From Astyanax mexicanus (lineage: Eukaryota > Chordata > Actinopteri > Characiformes > Acestrorhamphidae): a stretch of DNA of 64,000 bases. Under the pieces are notes generated by a model. It saw only the letters and a list, made by a program, of their open reading frames with translations. It made no database searches and had not been told where the DNA came from. This document shows, piece after piece, positions 29,111 through 51,200 of this stretch; positions within the stretch are counted from its first letter, which is position 1; every line of letters begins with the position of its first letter. Where the stretch lies: contig NC_064426.1 in NCBI RefSeq assembly GCF_023375975.1, positions 2,161,001 through 2,225,000 on the forward strand, given 5' to 3'. The position numbers and the translations under genes were made by a program.

Positions 29111-29214
29111 TACAAAAGTTCATTTCAGTCACCTAAAATAAAAAACAACAAATTTAGCACATTTATTTTTGTTTTTCTTATGGTTCTTATTATTAAGTAA
29201 ACTGCTGTGTAATT

Positions 29215-29410
29215 TATTTTGAGACATTAAGTCATTATTTTTGAGATACGAAGTCATTATTTTCAGATACTATCTCATTATAGTGAGAAAGCAAGTTATT
29301 ATTTTAATATACTAAATTGTTAATTTTGAGATCTCAGTATTTTCAGATAGTAAATCATTATTTTGAGATTGTAAGTCATTATTTTGAGATAGTAAGTCGT
29401 TATTTGGATT
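29215..29410 (+). repeat. minisatellite of TTTTGAGATAGTAAGTCATTA units
   Basis: Seven to nine units of about 20-22 bases, some diverged (TTTCAGATACTATCTCATTA). Confidence 0.88.
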
Positions 29411-29699
29411 TTTTTATTTTATGTGGCGGGAATGGGCCTATAAAGATACTCACCAATATTATATTTAATATTAATATTCTTTAAATTATAGTTACTATAT
29501 TTTTTACACTCAAACATGCAGTATAACACGCTGTTAGATGGTGGTAGTGTGGGTCTGGGTGTGTGTAGCTCCGCCAAGAGGAGACATTTTGTGGAGAGAA
29601 AACAGATACACACACTCAACAGAGACACACACACACATTTTCTCACACTCTCTCTCACACACACACACATACACTCACACACACTCATCAATCACACAC

Positions 29700-30029
29700 A
29701 CGCTCGGCCGGGGGCTGTACAGACAGACCTGCCAACTTTGGGTTTCTTGAGGAGCGGCGTAGACTCAGCCAGCAGCAGGCAACACGGTGTTCCGACAGCG
29801 GCTCTGTATGGTTAAACAGCCGCCACTGGATTCACTGTTTTCGGCTTAACCTCCCCGGAATCCGCGGTTGGACTGGCTGGTAGTTTAGCTTAGCTTAGCA
29901 TAGCTTAGCGTTACTGTCCATCTCTCCGCATTGCTTGGCTAGCAAACGAGAGGCTAAGCTAGCCGGCACAGCAGCGCAGCTCTCCGGCGACCTCACCCCC
30001 CGATTCCTCCGTAACCACACAGATTCGGA
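29700..30029 (+). promoter_or_regulatory. ube2d3: ube2d3 promoter and 5'UTR
   Basis: GC- and CpG-richer block directly before the ube2d3 ATG, in contrast to AT-rich flanks. It contains TAGCTTAGC-type short repeats (about 29884-29910) and ends in the sequence leading into ATGGCGTTG at 30030. No TATA box was seen, as is usual for housekeeping genes. It lies head-to-head with the KDEL-protein gene, whose start is about 1.7 kb to the left, so the two could share regulatory sequence. Confidence 0.5.
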
Positions 30030-40316
<10,287 letters not shown>

Positions 40317-41235
40317 TACCTGACGGAATCTCACCCCAACAGATCTGCATTATAGCCCCCTTCTCCCACCTTCTCAACGATCTGGCACTTCCCCTCCACC
40401 CCCACCAGCCTCCACCACCCCCACCTCATCTCCAACCAAACCAGTGATTTTGTTTAGTTGTTTTCTGTCCCTGTTAAAGTGTCCTGCGCTGCGAGCGAGA
40501 GGACGTCACGGCGAGATCACGCTCTGTCCATCTTTTGTAAAACGCTCTCGGGTCTGAACTACGAAGCATGTGTATCGTCGAGGACCCCGCCCACTCTGTA
40601 ACCAGGTGTAATAAAACAAAGACATAAAGCAAATAAATAAGAGTATCAAGCGCTTTTATCTCACGCCACATACTGGAGGTGCTATAACGATAAAAAAAAT
40701 CTATATGTATAAATATATAATGAATAAATAAATAAATGAATAGATTAAATAATGGTCCTTTTGTGAACAATCTGTCACTGGGTTGGCCTTCACTTTTTTA
40801 TATATGAAAAAATGCTTTTACAATAGCAATGATCCAGTCTGTGAACTATACTCCTCCTGCTTCTGACTGACTCGCCACGGGCAGAACCGGCCCCATGGTT
40901 CCATCAGCAGTTCTGAAGAATATAAGATCTATTTTATGCATGTCGTTAGGATAATAACCGTGAATGGGTCAGCCGTCTGCTGAGAAAACAGTGTTAAACA
41001 CACGTGTCCACTTGAGAACTTTTATTTTGTTACTCCGTTTTCCTGGCTGTTTCATTTCTTCCCCCTGTCGTTTATAGAACGAGGAGCTATTAGTTCATCT
41101 GCCTTCCTCCTCCACACTGTTGGCTTGTTGCACTGAATTTATGATTGGACGCTCCTGACGGATGACCGGTCAACTAATAGCTCCACTAGCTGTTCATTTG
41201 TTTTCTCAATAAAGTTGGTAAAAGTACTGATTTAA
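40317..41235 (+). other. ube2d3: ube2d3 3'UTR with two poly(A) signals
   Basis: Sequence after the TGA at 40316. AATAAA hexamers occur at 40610-40615 and 41208-41213; the second is followed by a GT-rich stretch, a typical cleavage context. Alternative short and long 3'UTRs are therefore likely. Confidence 0.65.
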
Positions 41236-41239
41236 GAGT

Positions 41240-42050
41240 GGTGTCGTCTTTACTGCATGCATTAACTTTAAGTAGTCTTGTAATACTTTGTGTGGGATTG
41301 CAATATTAAAAAAATAATAATTATTTGGGTATTTATTTATAATTGTATTTATTTATAAAAATATTCAGTTTCTTTATGTGCATTCATTTATAGAACAGCA
41401 AGTTTTATTATTTTCTGGCTATGAATTAATTATCTCAATCCCACACCATAATCAGTCATGGCCATGATCTCATTCACATGCCTTATTTATCTCGTTCCCA
41501 AGCATTAGGATCCCGTTCCCATGGCTTAATAAGAATGCTGTTTTCTGACTCTAATATTCTACTATAAAATCTATATAGCAAATTAATCCAATTTTTTTGT
41601 TTCCCTGCATTGGAAGCCTGTGTGTGATATTTTATATTTTTATATTGCTCTTTTTATTTCATAAAGCATCCCTAAACATGAAAAAACATGATTAAAAAGT
41701 GTTATAAATCACATTAAAATTAGTAGAAATTTGCTGTTACTTTGCCATAATGGCTCTAGTACTTCAGTTTTTCCAGTGTTTTTGCAGTAAATAGGCCGTA
41801 GTTACTCTTTCATTGATTTATAAACTTGTTGATTGGGTGTTTTATGGTCTATTCTGATGAATAACATCTCTCAAATAGTGTGAAGTGCAACAAAATATTT
41901 AAAAATAAAGAAAATACCTGATGTCCATTATTATAACATTTTACATTTTCTGCAAATAAATCAAATGCTTTAAATGACAATATTTTTATAGCAGTGTTTG
42001 TACACACTGTATTATTACACAATTCAATAAGACGGTAATTACCGGGTTTG
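41240..42050. other. short intergenic gap between ube2d3 and nfkb1
   Basis: AT-rich sequence with no gene, no exon-like reading and no clear repeat array. It contains a piece related to the dispersed Tc1 family only weakly, around 41938-41985 (AAATGACAATATTTTTAT). In mammals MANBA lies between these two genes; no trace of it was seen here. Confidence 0.6.
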
Positions 42051-42051
42051 A

Positions 42052-42373
42052 CCAGCAGGTGTCGCCCCCGCAGCGGCCGGCTTTGCTGGAGGAGAAGTTG
42101 CGTTACGTCACAGGGAATTTCCAGTAAGGAAGTGAACTTTTCTTTACAAACAGATCGATCCGCGCTCGAGCGGCGACCATTAACTCGATATCGCCTCCGA
42201 TCCGCCGGATAATTCACCCGCACTGCGCCCGAGCCTCTCCTCCGCACCCAGCCGAACGCCCGCCCGGCCGGAGCTCTGCGCCACCCGCGGGGCTGCATGG
42301 CTCCTTACCCGCCTGCCTGAGCTCTCTCTGCGGACTGACAGCACATGTGGAGCGGCCAGACACACCAGCACAG
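42052..42373 (+). promoter_or_regulatory. nfkb1: nfkb1 promoter and untranslated exon 1
   Basis: CpG-rich block ending in a donor (CAG|GTAGCG at 42373/42374) that would splice to the ATG exon at 45199. In order it holds a CTCF-like motif CCAGCAGGTGTCGCC (42052-42066), a C/EBP-ATF-like composite GTTGCGTTACGTCA (42097-42110), and an exact kappaB decamer GGGAATTTCC (42113-42122). Known NFKB1 genes are induced by NF-kappaB itself, and this decamer at the promoter fits that. The transcription start probably lies between 42125 and 42300; it is not visible directly. Confidence 0.7.
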
Positions 42374-43861
42374 GTAGCGGACTGAGCTCCACACACTGCA
42401 CTCTACAGTCTACACACACTTTACTGCTGTTTTACTGCTGTTTATGTCATATAAACACTGACACTTATATCTGCTCTACATATATATATCCTTATATAGA
42501 ACACCAACTATTGCCTAACTACCTAACTGCTCATAGTATAGTTATTAACTCTAACCATTCACAACATTCATTAAAAATATTACTTTTAAGATATTACTAA
42601 TCTATCTAATCTGAGATACGTTTTAATATATTAATAGTGGGGAATTAACCCACATTATGCGCTCTATAACACTTTCAAATCATTAAGTCTTAAGATTTCC
42701 CTATAATAATAAATCCGCTTTTGTTTCATTTGGATGACTTTGTAGGTAGTTTTGGGCTGTGTCCAAATAAGTACTCTACCTCACTAGTTACTTAGCTAGT
42801 TAGCTAACTTAAGTTTGCAGACTATACAGTCAATGGAGCATGAGTAGTAGTATAGCTGGCTAGTGGTTGATTTTGAGATATTTTAAATAAATGTCCCTAA
42901 GATTAATCTGCTTTTGTTTTATTTGGATGTCTTTGTAGGTAGGTATCATTCGGCTGCGTTCAAATAAGCACTCTTACACACCTAGCTAGATAACTATACC
43001 AGTAGTTTGCAGAGTATATCAAAGCAAGTTAATTCAACACCGTTAGCTAGTGGAGCTATCTAGTTAGCTAGTGGTGATATTCGGGATACAGCCCACTGTT
43101 TTAAAGTCTTAAGTCTTACAAATGTCACTGTAATAAATCAAATTTTGGATGGCTTTTAGCTTTGGGCTGCGTCCAAAGCGTCTAGTGGTGGGATCGGGAT
43201 ACAGCCCACAGTTTTAAAGTGTTATAAGGCACTAGTCAATAGTGCAGCACTACTATAGGTTAGGTAGTGGTGGGATTTGGGACGCAGCCCACTCTCAGCA
43301 CTATCAGACGAAGCTGAACTGAAGAACATGGTCTTGTTATTGATGTGTTTAAACAAATAAAACCACAAGTTTACACTCGTATGTGTTAGTCATTTCATTT
43401 CTCAATAAAATCCCAGTATATTAATTAAGAATATGAAATATCAGAGGCTGCTCAGCATCTTAAACTGACTGAAACTGACTCAAACTGAGAGTCTGGGTAT
43501 TTTGTTGACTTGCCGACTTGTTGGCTTGTTAACTCCGAGTCCCAGTGCTGTTAAAACACTTAATTTAGCACTTTTAAACCGTATAAACTTAATATAAGTT
43601 TCCTACACGACAGCGGGTTAAAGTTGCGGCGAAATCCGACCACAATCTCAGAAAATGAAGTTGGATTTAGCTGATTTAGCTGAACTTCGCTCTGCTACTT
43701 CCCATTTCCACACACAGACTGAGGGCTTTAGCTTAGCTTAGGTTTAGCCTAGCTTAGCTTAGCATGCTAACTAACATTAGCTCATTAATTCGAGGCTTTG
43801 ACCGTGTTTTTACAGCTCAGCCGCTTCAGCTTTAGTTAACAGACTGAATAAAAATATAATA

Positions 43862-43862
<1 letters not shown>

Positions 43863-43940
<78 letters not shown>
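43863..43940. repeat. (TA)n microsatellite in nfkb1 intron 1
   Basis: About 39 TA units. Confidence 0.98.
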
Positions 43941-43944
<4 letters not shown>

Positions 43945-44375
43945 TTAAATAATGTTCAATAAAGAGAAAGATTATTTTAAATATAATTACAGGGCTGTGA
44001 AAGTGCACTCACTGTAAATTAGCTAGCTGTTATTTCTACTCCCTGTCAGAGCTTAGCTTTAACCTTTTTTAGGTTTTTATTATTATTTTCAGCTGTAAGT
44101 TCTATACGGCTTATTTTATTTTACTCTATACTATATAAGTTAGTATGAAGCCTCAAACAACACTGATAGCAAGAAAGTTGAATAAACCTTCAATTTTTGA
44201 CTGTATGATGGAAAAGCAACCTTTAATCTTTCATTTAAAAGTTCTTCCATAATATATAATTAATATTAATGCACATTTATAATTAGTACATTTAAATGTC
44301 CCTTTCTACAAAACAACAACAATACAAACACGATATATACATATGTAATGTAAGTAAAGGTTAATACAAACAATA

Positions 44376-45165
44376 TACAGCTCTGGAAAACAAATAAGAG
44401 ACCACTTAAACTTTCTTTGATTTTACCAAATTGAAAACCTCTGGAATATAATCAAGAGGAAGATGGATGAACACAAACCATCAAACCACCAAACTGAACT
44501 GCTTAAATGTTCACACCAGGAGTAAAGCAGCATAAAGTTATCCAAAAGCAGTGTGTAAGACTGGTGGAGGAGAACATGCCAGTATGAATTGCAGATAAGC
44601 AAAATATTACAATGTCAGTTTTTTCTCTCTAATATCGTGCAACCCTAGCCTGGATCTTCTGAAAGTCTTCTCACAGTCAGTTTTAGGGGTTGATTGTTTA
44701 CTTGCTGCCTAAAATATCTCATATTAATGCTCTGACATTTGAACTCTCCATTCCATGAGTCTTTCTACGGTCTATTGTTCTTGATCTGATCTGAAGCTAC
44801 ATGACGTTTAAAGGTCTGTAGTGATGGACTCGAGTCGCTGTCATTCCCAGTCTCTTCCACTTTATTAAAATATCACTGACAGTTGGCTTTGGAATATTTA
44901 GTAGTGAGTTTAGTAGTAAAATTTCACGACTGGACTTGTTGTTGCACAGGTGCTGCATCCTATCACACGGTACCACAGTGCGTTCACTGAGCTTCTGAGA
45001 GCAACCCATTCTTTCATTATTTTTTTTTATTCACACCTGTGGCCATGCAAGTGATTGGAATACCTGAGTTCAGTTAATTGGATGATTGGTTGATTGAAAA
45101 CATTTGGTTTTAAGCTCTTATCTTATGTGTTGGGCTGTAGCTGTTGTAAAAAAAAAAAAAAAAAC
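44376..45165. mobile_element. composite Tc1/mariner remnant just before the nfkb1 ATG exon
   Basis: Begins with the family terminus (TACAGCTCTGGAAAAC) and the plus-strand transposase C-terminal end (44410-44580, NIIKRKMDEHKPSN). After a short gap, a minus-strand piece encodes the transposase N-terminus. The opposite orientation of the two parts shows rearrangement or two insertions. The right edge lies within about 35 bases of the exon 2 acceptor of nfkb1 at 45198. Confidence 0.8.
44797..45009 (-). pseudogene. Tc1 transposase N-terminal fragment
   Basis: Seventy codons: MGCSQKLSERT, then CNNKSSREI, LLNIPKPTVSDILIKWKRLG. This is the helix-turn-helix DNA-binding start of Tc1-type transposases. 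It ends without the second HTH or the DDE catalytic domain, so it is a dead fragment. Confidence 0.88.
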
Positions 45166-45203
45166 TAATAGTCCATTTCTTCTCACTCTCTTTTGCAGGA
45201 ACC

Positions 45204-48200
45204 ATGACGGAAGAGGACTCATATCTACACCCAGAGGTGGGCACTGAATCTGTATGAACCTGAAGTTTGTTTCAGCCTTCCAGGGCTTTCCGTTGAACCC
45301 AGATCATTAAACAGTTACAGTCTTTGCATATGATTAATATCGCATGAATGGCCAATCGCAGTATTTGCATTACTAATACACGTAAGTGCGTGAGTAGATC
45401 TGCAGATATGCCACATTTAAATCGTCCAATGTAGAGAATAATAACCTCTTCAGACAGGAAGCGTCTCTTAGAAAGCTGCCAGAGTTTGCGTTTTTTTTTT
45501 TTTTTTTTTTCTTCTTTTCTTTTCTCGACTCTTGTGGTCGACGCTGGCTTACCTTCAGCTAAACATCAAAGATAGTCGAGCTGCGGATCCGTGTGCGTCG
45601 GCCTGCAAACACAGACAACTTTTTCACATTTCTCACCGTATGGCTTAAACTACTGTTCATTTGCTGCTCGTGGGAACATCACCTGTCTACCAGGTGCAGT
45701 TTAATAAAAAAGATCTCGGATTATTAAAATTCAGCTCGTATTAGATCTCGGATTGAGATTATCTGTTAAATTAACACATTAATAACAGCGTGTTACTAGT
45801 TGGACTTTTCTAAGTGAGATCTTTACAGTCTGATAAACGGTCTGGATAAATGCATGTTAAATTGGGCTTCCCCAAATTTAACAAAGATTATTTCTATACA
45901 AAGTTTTGCTGCACGTCCGTGCACAGCTCCCATTTTTATTCTTATGTTGTGCTGAAATTGCATATTTCCTGAAATTTATTTCCTTTAAAAACTTTTTTAC
46001 TATGGACAATTGAGCTTTAGTTGCATGCTTCTCATGTAATCTAAACCTTTCTCCAAAAGTCAGTGATACAACATTTCTTTTATTTAACAAATATATAGTT
46101 TTAAATATTGCAGTACAGTATAACAACAAAAATATTAGGAGTAAGGCTGAACAATATATCATTTCAGCATCTGCATTGCAAATATGAGCAGTTAGTTTCT
46201 GGTGAATATGTCATAAAAAAAAATAAGAACAATGTGAATCTGTTTCATAATATGTTTTAATGACCTGTGGTGCGACTATTGCTCCTGCCCGTATTGCGGT
46301 GTTGATGCTGAAGTGATATATTGTGCAGCCCTACTCTTAGTTTATCTGGTGTAATTTTGTGCAGTAATATGTAAATAAATATATTGATGAACAGAAGGTT
46401 GATACACATGATTGAGCTTCTGCTATTTAGCCAAAACTGAATTTTAGATCATTTTAAACAGTTTGTTCATCAGTCTGTACTTCTTTAATGCAGTATAAAA
46501 TAAACTGAGACAGTAGGATATGCCTTTGTTGTTGATGTATAGATTCAGGAATCTACTAAAATGTTTCTCATATATTTCTAACATCACCTTTATGTTTTTA
46601 TCTCTGTCTAGTTCTGTCTAGATTTTGCTCCAGCGTGGAGTTACCAAACGGACCCACATTTCCAGCAGCCTATTCCTCACTCCAACACACCCAGAATAGG
46701 TAAGAGATGCTGCAACCTGAAGCATGAATGAGCCGCTGTCCACGTCATAACCATACATACTCTACACAGAGAGAGAGATAAAATTAGGTTAATAGTAAAA
46801 GTTGCCGTATTTGGGTGTTTTGACTAATTGGCACTGAAGCGTGGGACACGGAAAAAGGCGGTATAGGAAGAAGATGAACTTTACCAACGTGTTCAGCTCA
46901 GCACCTTTCACTTGATATGTGAGGCTACTCCCAGTGCAAGGTGTGAAGCCTCCTCTGTGGTTTTCTGCTTGTGAATATTTGACAGCAGCTAGAGACGAAA
47001 AAACAGGAATTTATGAATAAAAATGTAATAATAGGCTAATATTTTAACCCTGCAACATTATTCATGATATATCCTGAGTTCTCGTGTACAATCTGGTAAA
47101 ACTTCTATTTATTAGAAGCTTGATTTATATTATTATATTATGAGAAATGTAGAGGTTCCTAATGACATCCTATGATAATCCATCCCATGCACCTACAATA
47201 TTCTCTATACACAATTCTTCAGATAATACAGTAGGGGTGTAGGAGTGTTGATAGAGTGTCCAATAGAAATGCATTGCACACTTTTATAATAAGGGATAGA
47301 TTTGAAGATACAGCAGCTTGAAATGCTATAGTATCTGTAGTGTCTTCAAGGTAAGCTCTTGAGAAAGACAGCAGCAGTGTCTGGATAAGCATTGTCCTGC
47401 TAAAATAGTGGAAAAGTGCCAGTATTACTTGAGTGTATTATTGTGATTATACTACAGTTCCATTATCACTGTTTATTGAAAGATTTTGAGTTAAAGAGGA
47501 GGAGGAGAAAATAGGATCTGTTTGGTTATAAAAACTCTGCCAGTTAAAATAGTTCCATTGCTGCTCTGTTTGTAGCTGCACTGTTTGGCTTGTAAGCGCT
47601 GCATCGTTGCTAGGTTACCTGTATGTGGCGGAGTAATACATGGAGAGCTTTGGTTACAGTGCATTACCGGCTGATAACGGCACTCGTAGAACGCCTCTCA
47701 CATTGCGGGGTTGGAGCTAACTGTTCTATAACTATTTTTATTATTATTATTATAACACTAATGCAGTTTCCCCAACAGGGATTAAGCCAAGTCATAGAAT
47801 ACATTTTGTTTTAATCCCTGTCTTGGAATTTGTGAGCCTTTCTTTCCTGCACAGAGATTAAGCCCAGTCTTCAACTACACAGCTTTTTTTAATGGAGATA
47901 TCCCATTAAATGAAAACAAAGTATTAGTAAAGATTAGGCTTTATCCCTGACTATGAAACTGACACAATAGGTGCAAATGACATTACAGCTTTGTAACCAA
48001 TGTGACACAGGTGTTAGACAGTCTGAGCGGACTTTGTTCCGTTACTCCTGTCTCTTTAAGACCGTTGGAACAACGGTTGCTTCTTAGCACCTGTCCTGAC
48101 TCACCTGTCTGACTCGTTAAGAGCTTTAATAACTTCTGACTAATTGAGACAGTGGATTGCGCAATAACTCATTTTTAAGTGTGTGGTATGCAGTGTACAC

Positions 48201-51200
48201 TGTATGTCAAAATGTTGCAGGAGCCATGACTAGCCAGCTTGTCTGGTTTCTGTAGAGAAATACTGCCAATAGAATAAGACTCTCTGCACCAGATAAACAA
48301 ACATGAACCTATTGGCAGCAGCCTCTTGCCAGGTGTGGACTAATAGTGGAATTCAATACTTTTGAATGGGTTGATTTGGGGAGTTTGAGCTGATTTGGGG
48401 TGTTTGGATTGAGGAGGTATGGGATCCTCACTAACAACCTCACTAATGCTCTTGTTTAATGACAAATGCAATCAAATCCTCACAGCAATGTATTAAAAAG
48501 TAGGAAAATCTGTTAAGACAGCCATGGACAGTAGTTACTCCAACAAATACACGATAAACTGTTTTTTAATATCATTGATTTTAGGAGAAACAAAGGCTGA
48601 GCAGGTGTCCCGATACTTTGGTCCACATAAAGCCCACCAAAATGTGTTATAGCAAACCATGTGAGATCATTCTCTTCTCTGATTGGTCAGATATGTCTGG
48701 GGTGGGTCTAGAAAGCAAGAGGGTTGTGTTCTCTGGACTAGTATATTTTTCTGTTCTTGGAACATCTAATGGTGCAATATTATCACGATGCGTTCACCAA
48801 TGTTCTTCACCGCAGGTTTATTAACCCGATAAATTTGATTATAGCGCCACCATGCGGTTTGATGAAGCAGTAACTTTAGTAAGTCCGATTGTGGGGCGAG
48901 TTTAGGTCAGAGGCACCTTTGTTTAAATAATAATTTTGATATTTGTTCCTATTCTGTTATGTTGGTTCAGATGTGGTGATGTTCTCACCACAAATGATGT
49001 GCTCCAGGTTATATTTGGGACTGGACCGAGAACTACGCCTCTCGGTCTAGGGTCTTGGTTTGGTAGTTTTGGTCTGCCTTTAATTGCGTTAACTTGTATT
49101 CACACCTGCCCAACAAATCACTTTAATGGTGAAAACAAACCAGTGTCCAAATGAACCGGAATAAACAGTGCTAGTGTGTAAACGCTCATTACTGCCACTG
49201 TTCCAGAACAGATCTGATGTGTTGACACATGTATGAACAGAGGGATTCACACGCCCATAATTACTGAAAGTGAAGTGAAGTGAAGAGCTTTGATGTGAGC
49301 CTGAATTTCTCCTCAGTGTAATTTACTCTGTGTTACAGCATCTCACCCCCCCCCCCCCCCCTCCTGTTACACACACACACACACTTTGATACACACTCTC
49401 TCTCACCCTGTATAGAGTGTAGAGGAAATGCAGAGCCGGATCTATTTTCTCTCGTGTTTCTTTCACTTCTCTGTTTGCTGAGAGGCAGGCAGTTGAAAGT
49501 CTTGAACCCCGCCTCTCTGAGCGCCGCCATCGGAAACCTGTAGAAGATAAGAGTGACAGGGTGGTGTTTAATGGTGTTTGATTAATCAGTTAACTGTGAT
49601 AATCACAGGTACGCTACAGAGCTGTAGTAAGGATAGGGTCTTTGAATACTGCTAGGAATGTACCGATTCCCTCACATACATTCTGTTTTACTGTGTGATA
49701 TATAGGAGTACGATTATTTCAATAAAAGCATTTTTCTTTGGTAGAATCTGCTCCAGTTGCTCAGTTGGGTAGGTGTTTGAGTTCTCCTTGTGGTTTGGCT
49801 CCATGTTTAATTTCTGGTTAATTGGCCAGGCCTACTGGGTAGGGCTGAAAAAAACAATTATTTTGATTTTTGATTAATAGATTATTGATTGATTGAATAA
49901 AAAGAGAAAGAGAATAAAAGATAAATATATTTATAAATAAAATGTATTTAATATACAGCCCTGGGAAAAATTAAGTGACCTCTTCAGTTTCTGAATCAGT
50001 TTCTCTGATTTTGCTATTTATAGGTATAAGTTTGAGTAAAATGAACATTGTTGTTGAACAACGATTTCTCCCAAATTCCTAATAAAAATATTATTATTGT
50101 CATTTAGAGCATTTATTTGCAGAATGTGAGAAATGACTTTTAGACCTTAAATAATGCATATTCATAAAGTTTTAAGAGTTTAAAAATCAATATTTGGTGG
50201 AATAACCCTGGTTTTTAATAACAGTTTGTTTCATGCATCTTGGCATCATGTTCTCCTCCACCGGTCTTACACACTGCTTTTGGATAACTTTATTCTGCTT
50301 TACTCCTGGTGTAAAAATTCAAGCAGTTCAGTTTGGTGGTTTGATGGTTTGTGATCATCCATCTTCCTCTTGTTTATATTCCAGAGGTTTTTAATTTGGT
50401 AAAATCAAAGAAACTCCTAATTTTTGGCGTAACTCATCCCGTTAATAATGGCATATCATCATATTGCTCATGCCCCACCCACCTTCATTGTGGATCATTA
50501 CTTTGTATTAGATGTAAACTGTAATGGGTTTGATTGCTTCTCGGTTTATTTGAAGTAACTGATGGTGTATAGGGTGTATAGAGTGAGTATAGAGTGTGTT
50601 CATTGGACGCAGTGAGGTGCAGGTTCGGCTCTCTCGGGTTGGCGTATCGGCAGCGCTGTTGTGTGGAGAGGATGTGGTCAGATCTGTGTCCCTGTTCACA
50701 GGAAGAGGCAGAGGCTTGCTCTTCTACGTAAACACACAGCGGGAGCTCGAGTTTCGGCCGTCTCCACGCAACCAAACGTTCTGTACATCACAGACCTTCC
50801 TACGCTACGTATCAGAACTGTTGAGATCGGACCACGTCTAATACAGCAGATAGGGGGGCACATTCTGATGGACCTGGTGCACCTACATACCTGCATTAAT
50901 TATTGTTTCTTCTAAAATCAAGGGTATTAAAAAGATTATCCTGCGTTTGTTGGAGTTATCGTCTCTGTAGTACTGGGGAGGTGTTTTTAATACATGTTTT
51001 CTGTTAGGTTTTGATTGCATTCAGTGACTAGACAGTTCTCTCATCCCAAAACTATTGGATGGAGCTCCATTATTCCATAGAACAGAGTTCTTCTACAGAT
51101 CCACTGATCGATACTGGGGATTTTTACCCCTATAGCCAAATCTGGAATTAGTTTTAGCATGGTGCCAGTAGATTTGTATTATATTATTATATCTGCTCCA

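Noticed and set aside
41240..42050. Possible MANBA remnant between ube2d3 and nfkb1
   Set aside because: Reading both strands gave no glycosidase-like exon.
45146..45164. Poly(A) run that could be a retroposon tail before nfkb1 exon 2
   Set aside because: Upstream sequence is Tc1 debris, not a processed transcript or SINE.
49755..49850. tRNA-like box (GCTCAGTTGGGTAG) that might mark a SINE
   Set aside because: No second promoter box at the right distance and no recognisable SINE tail.
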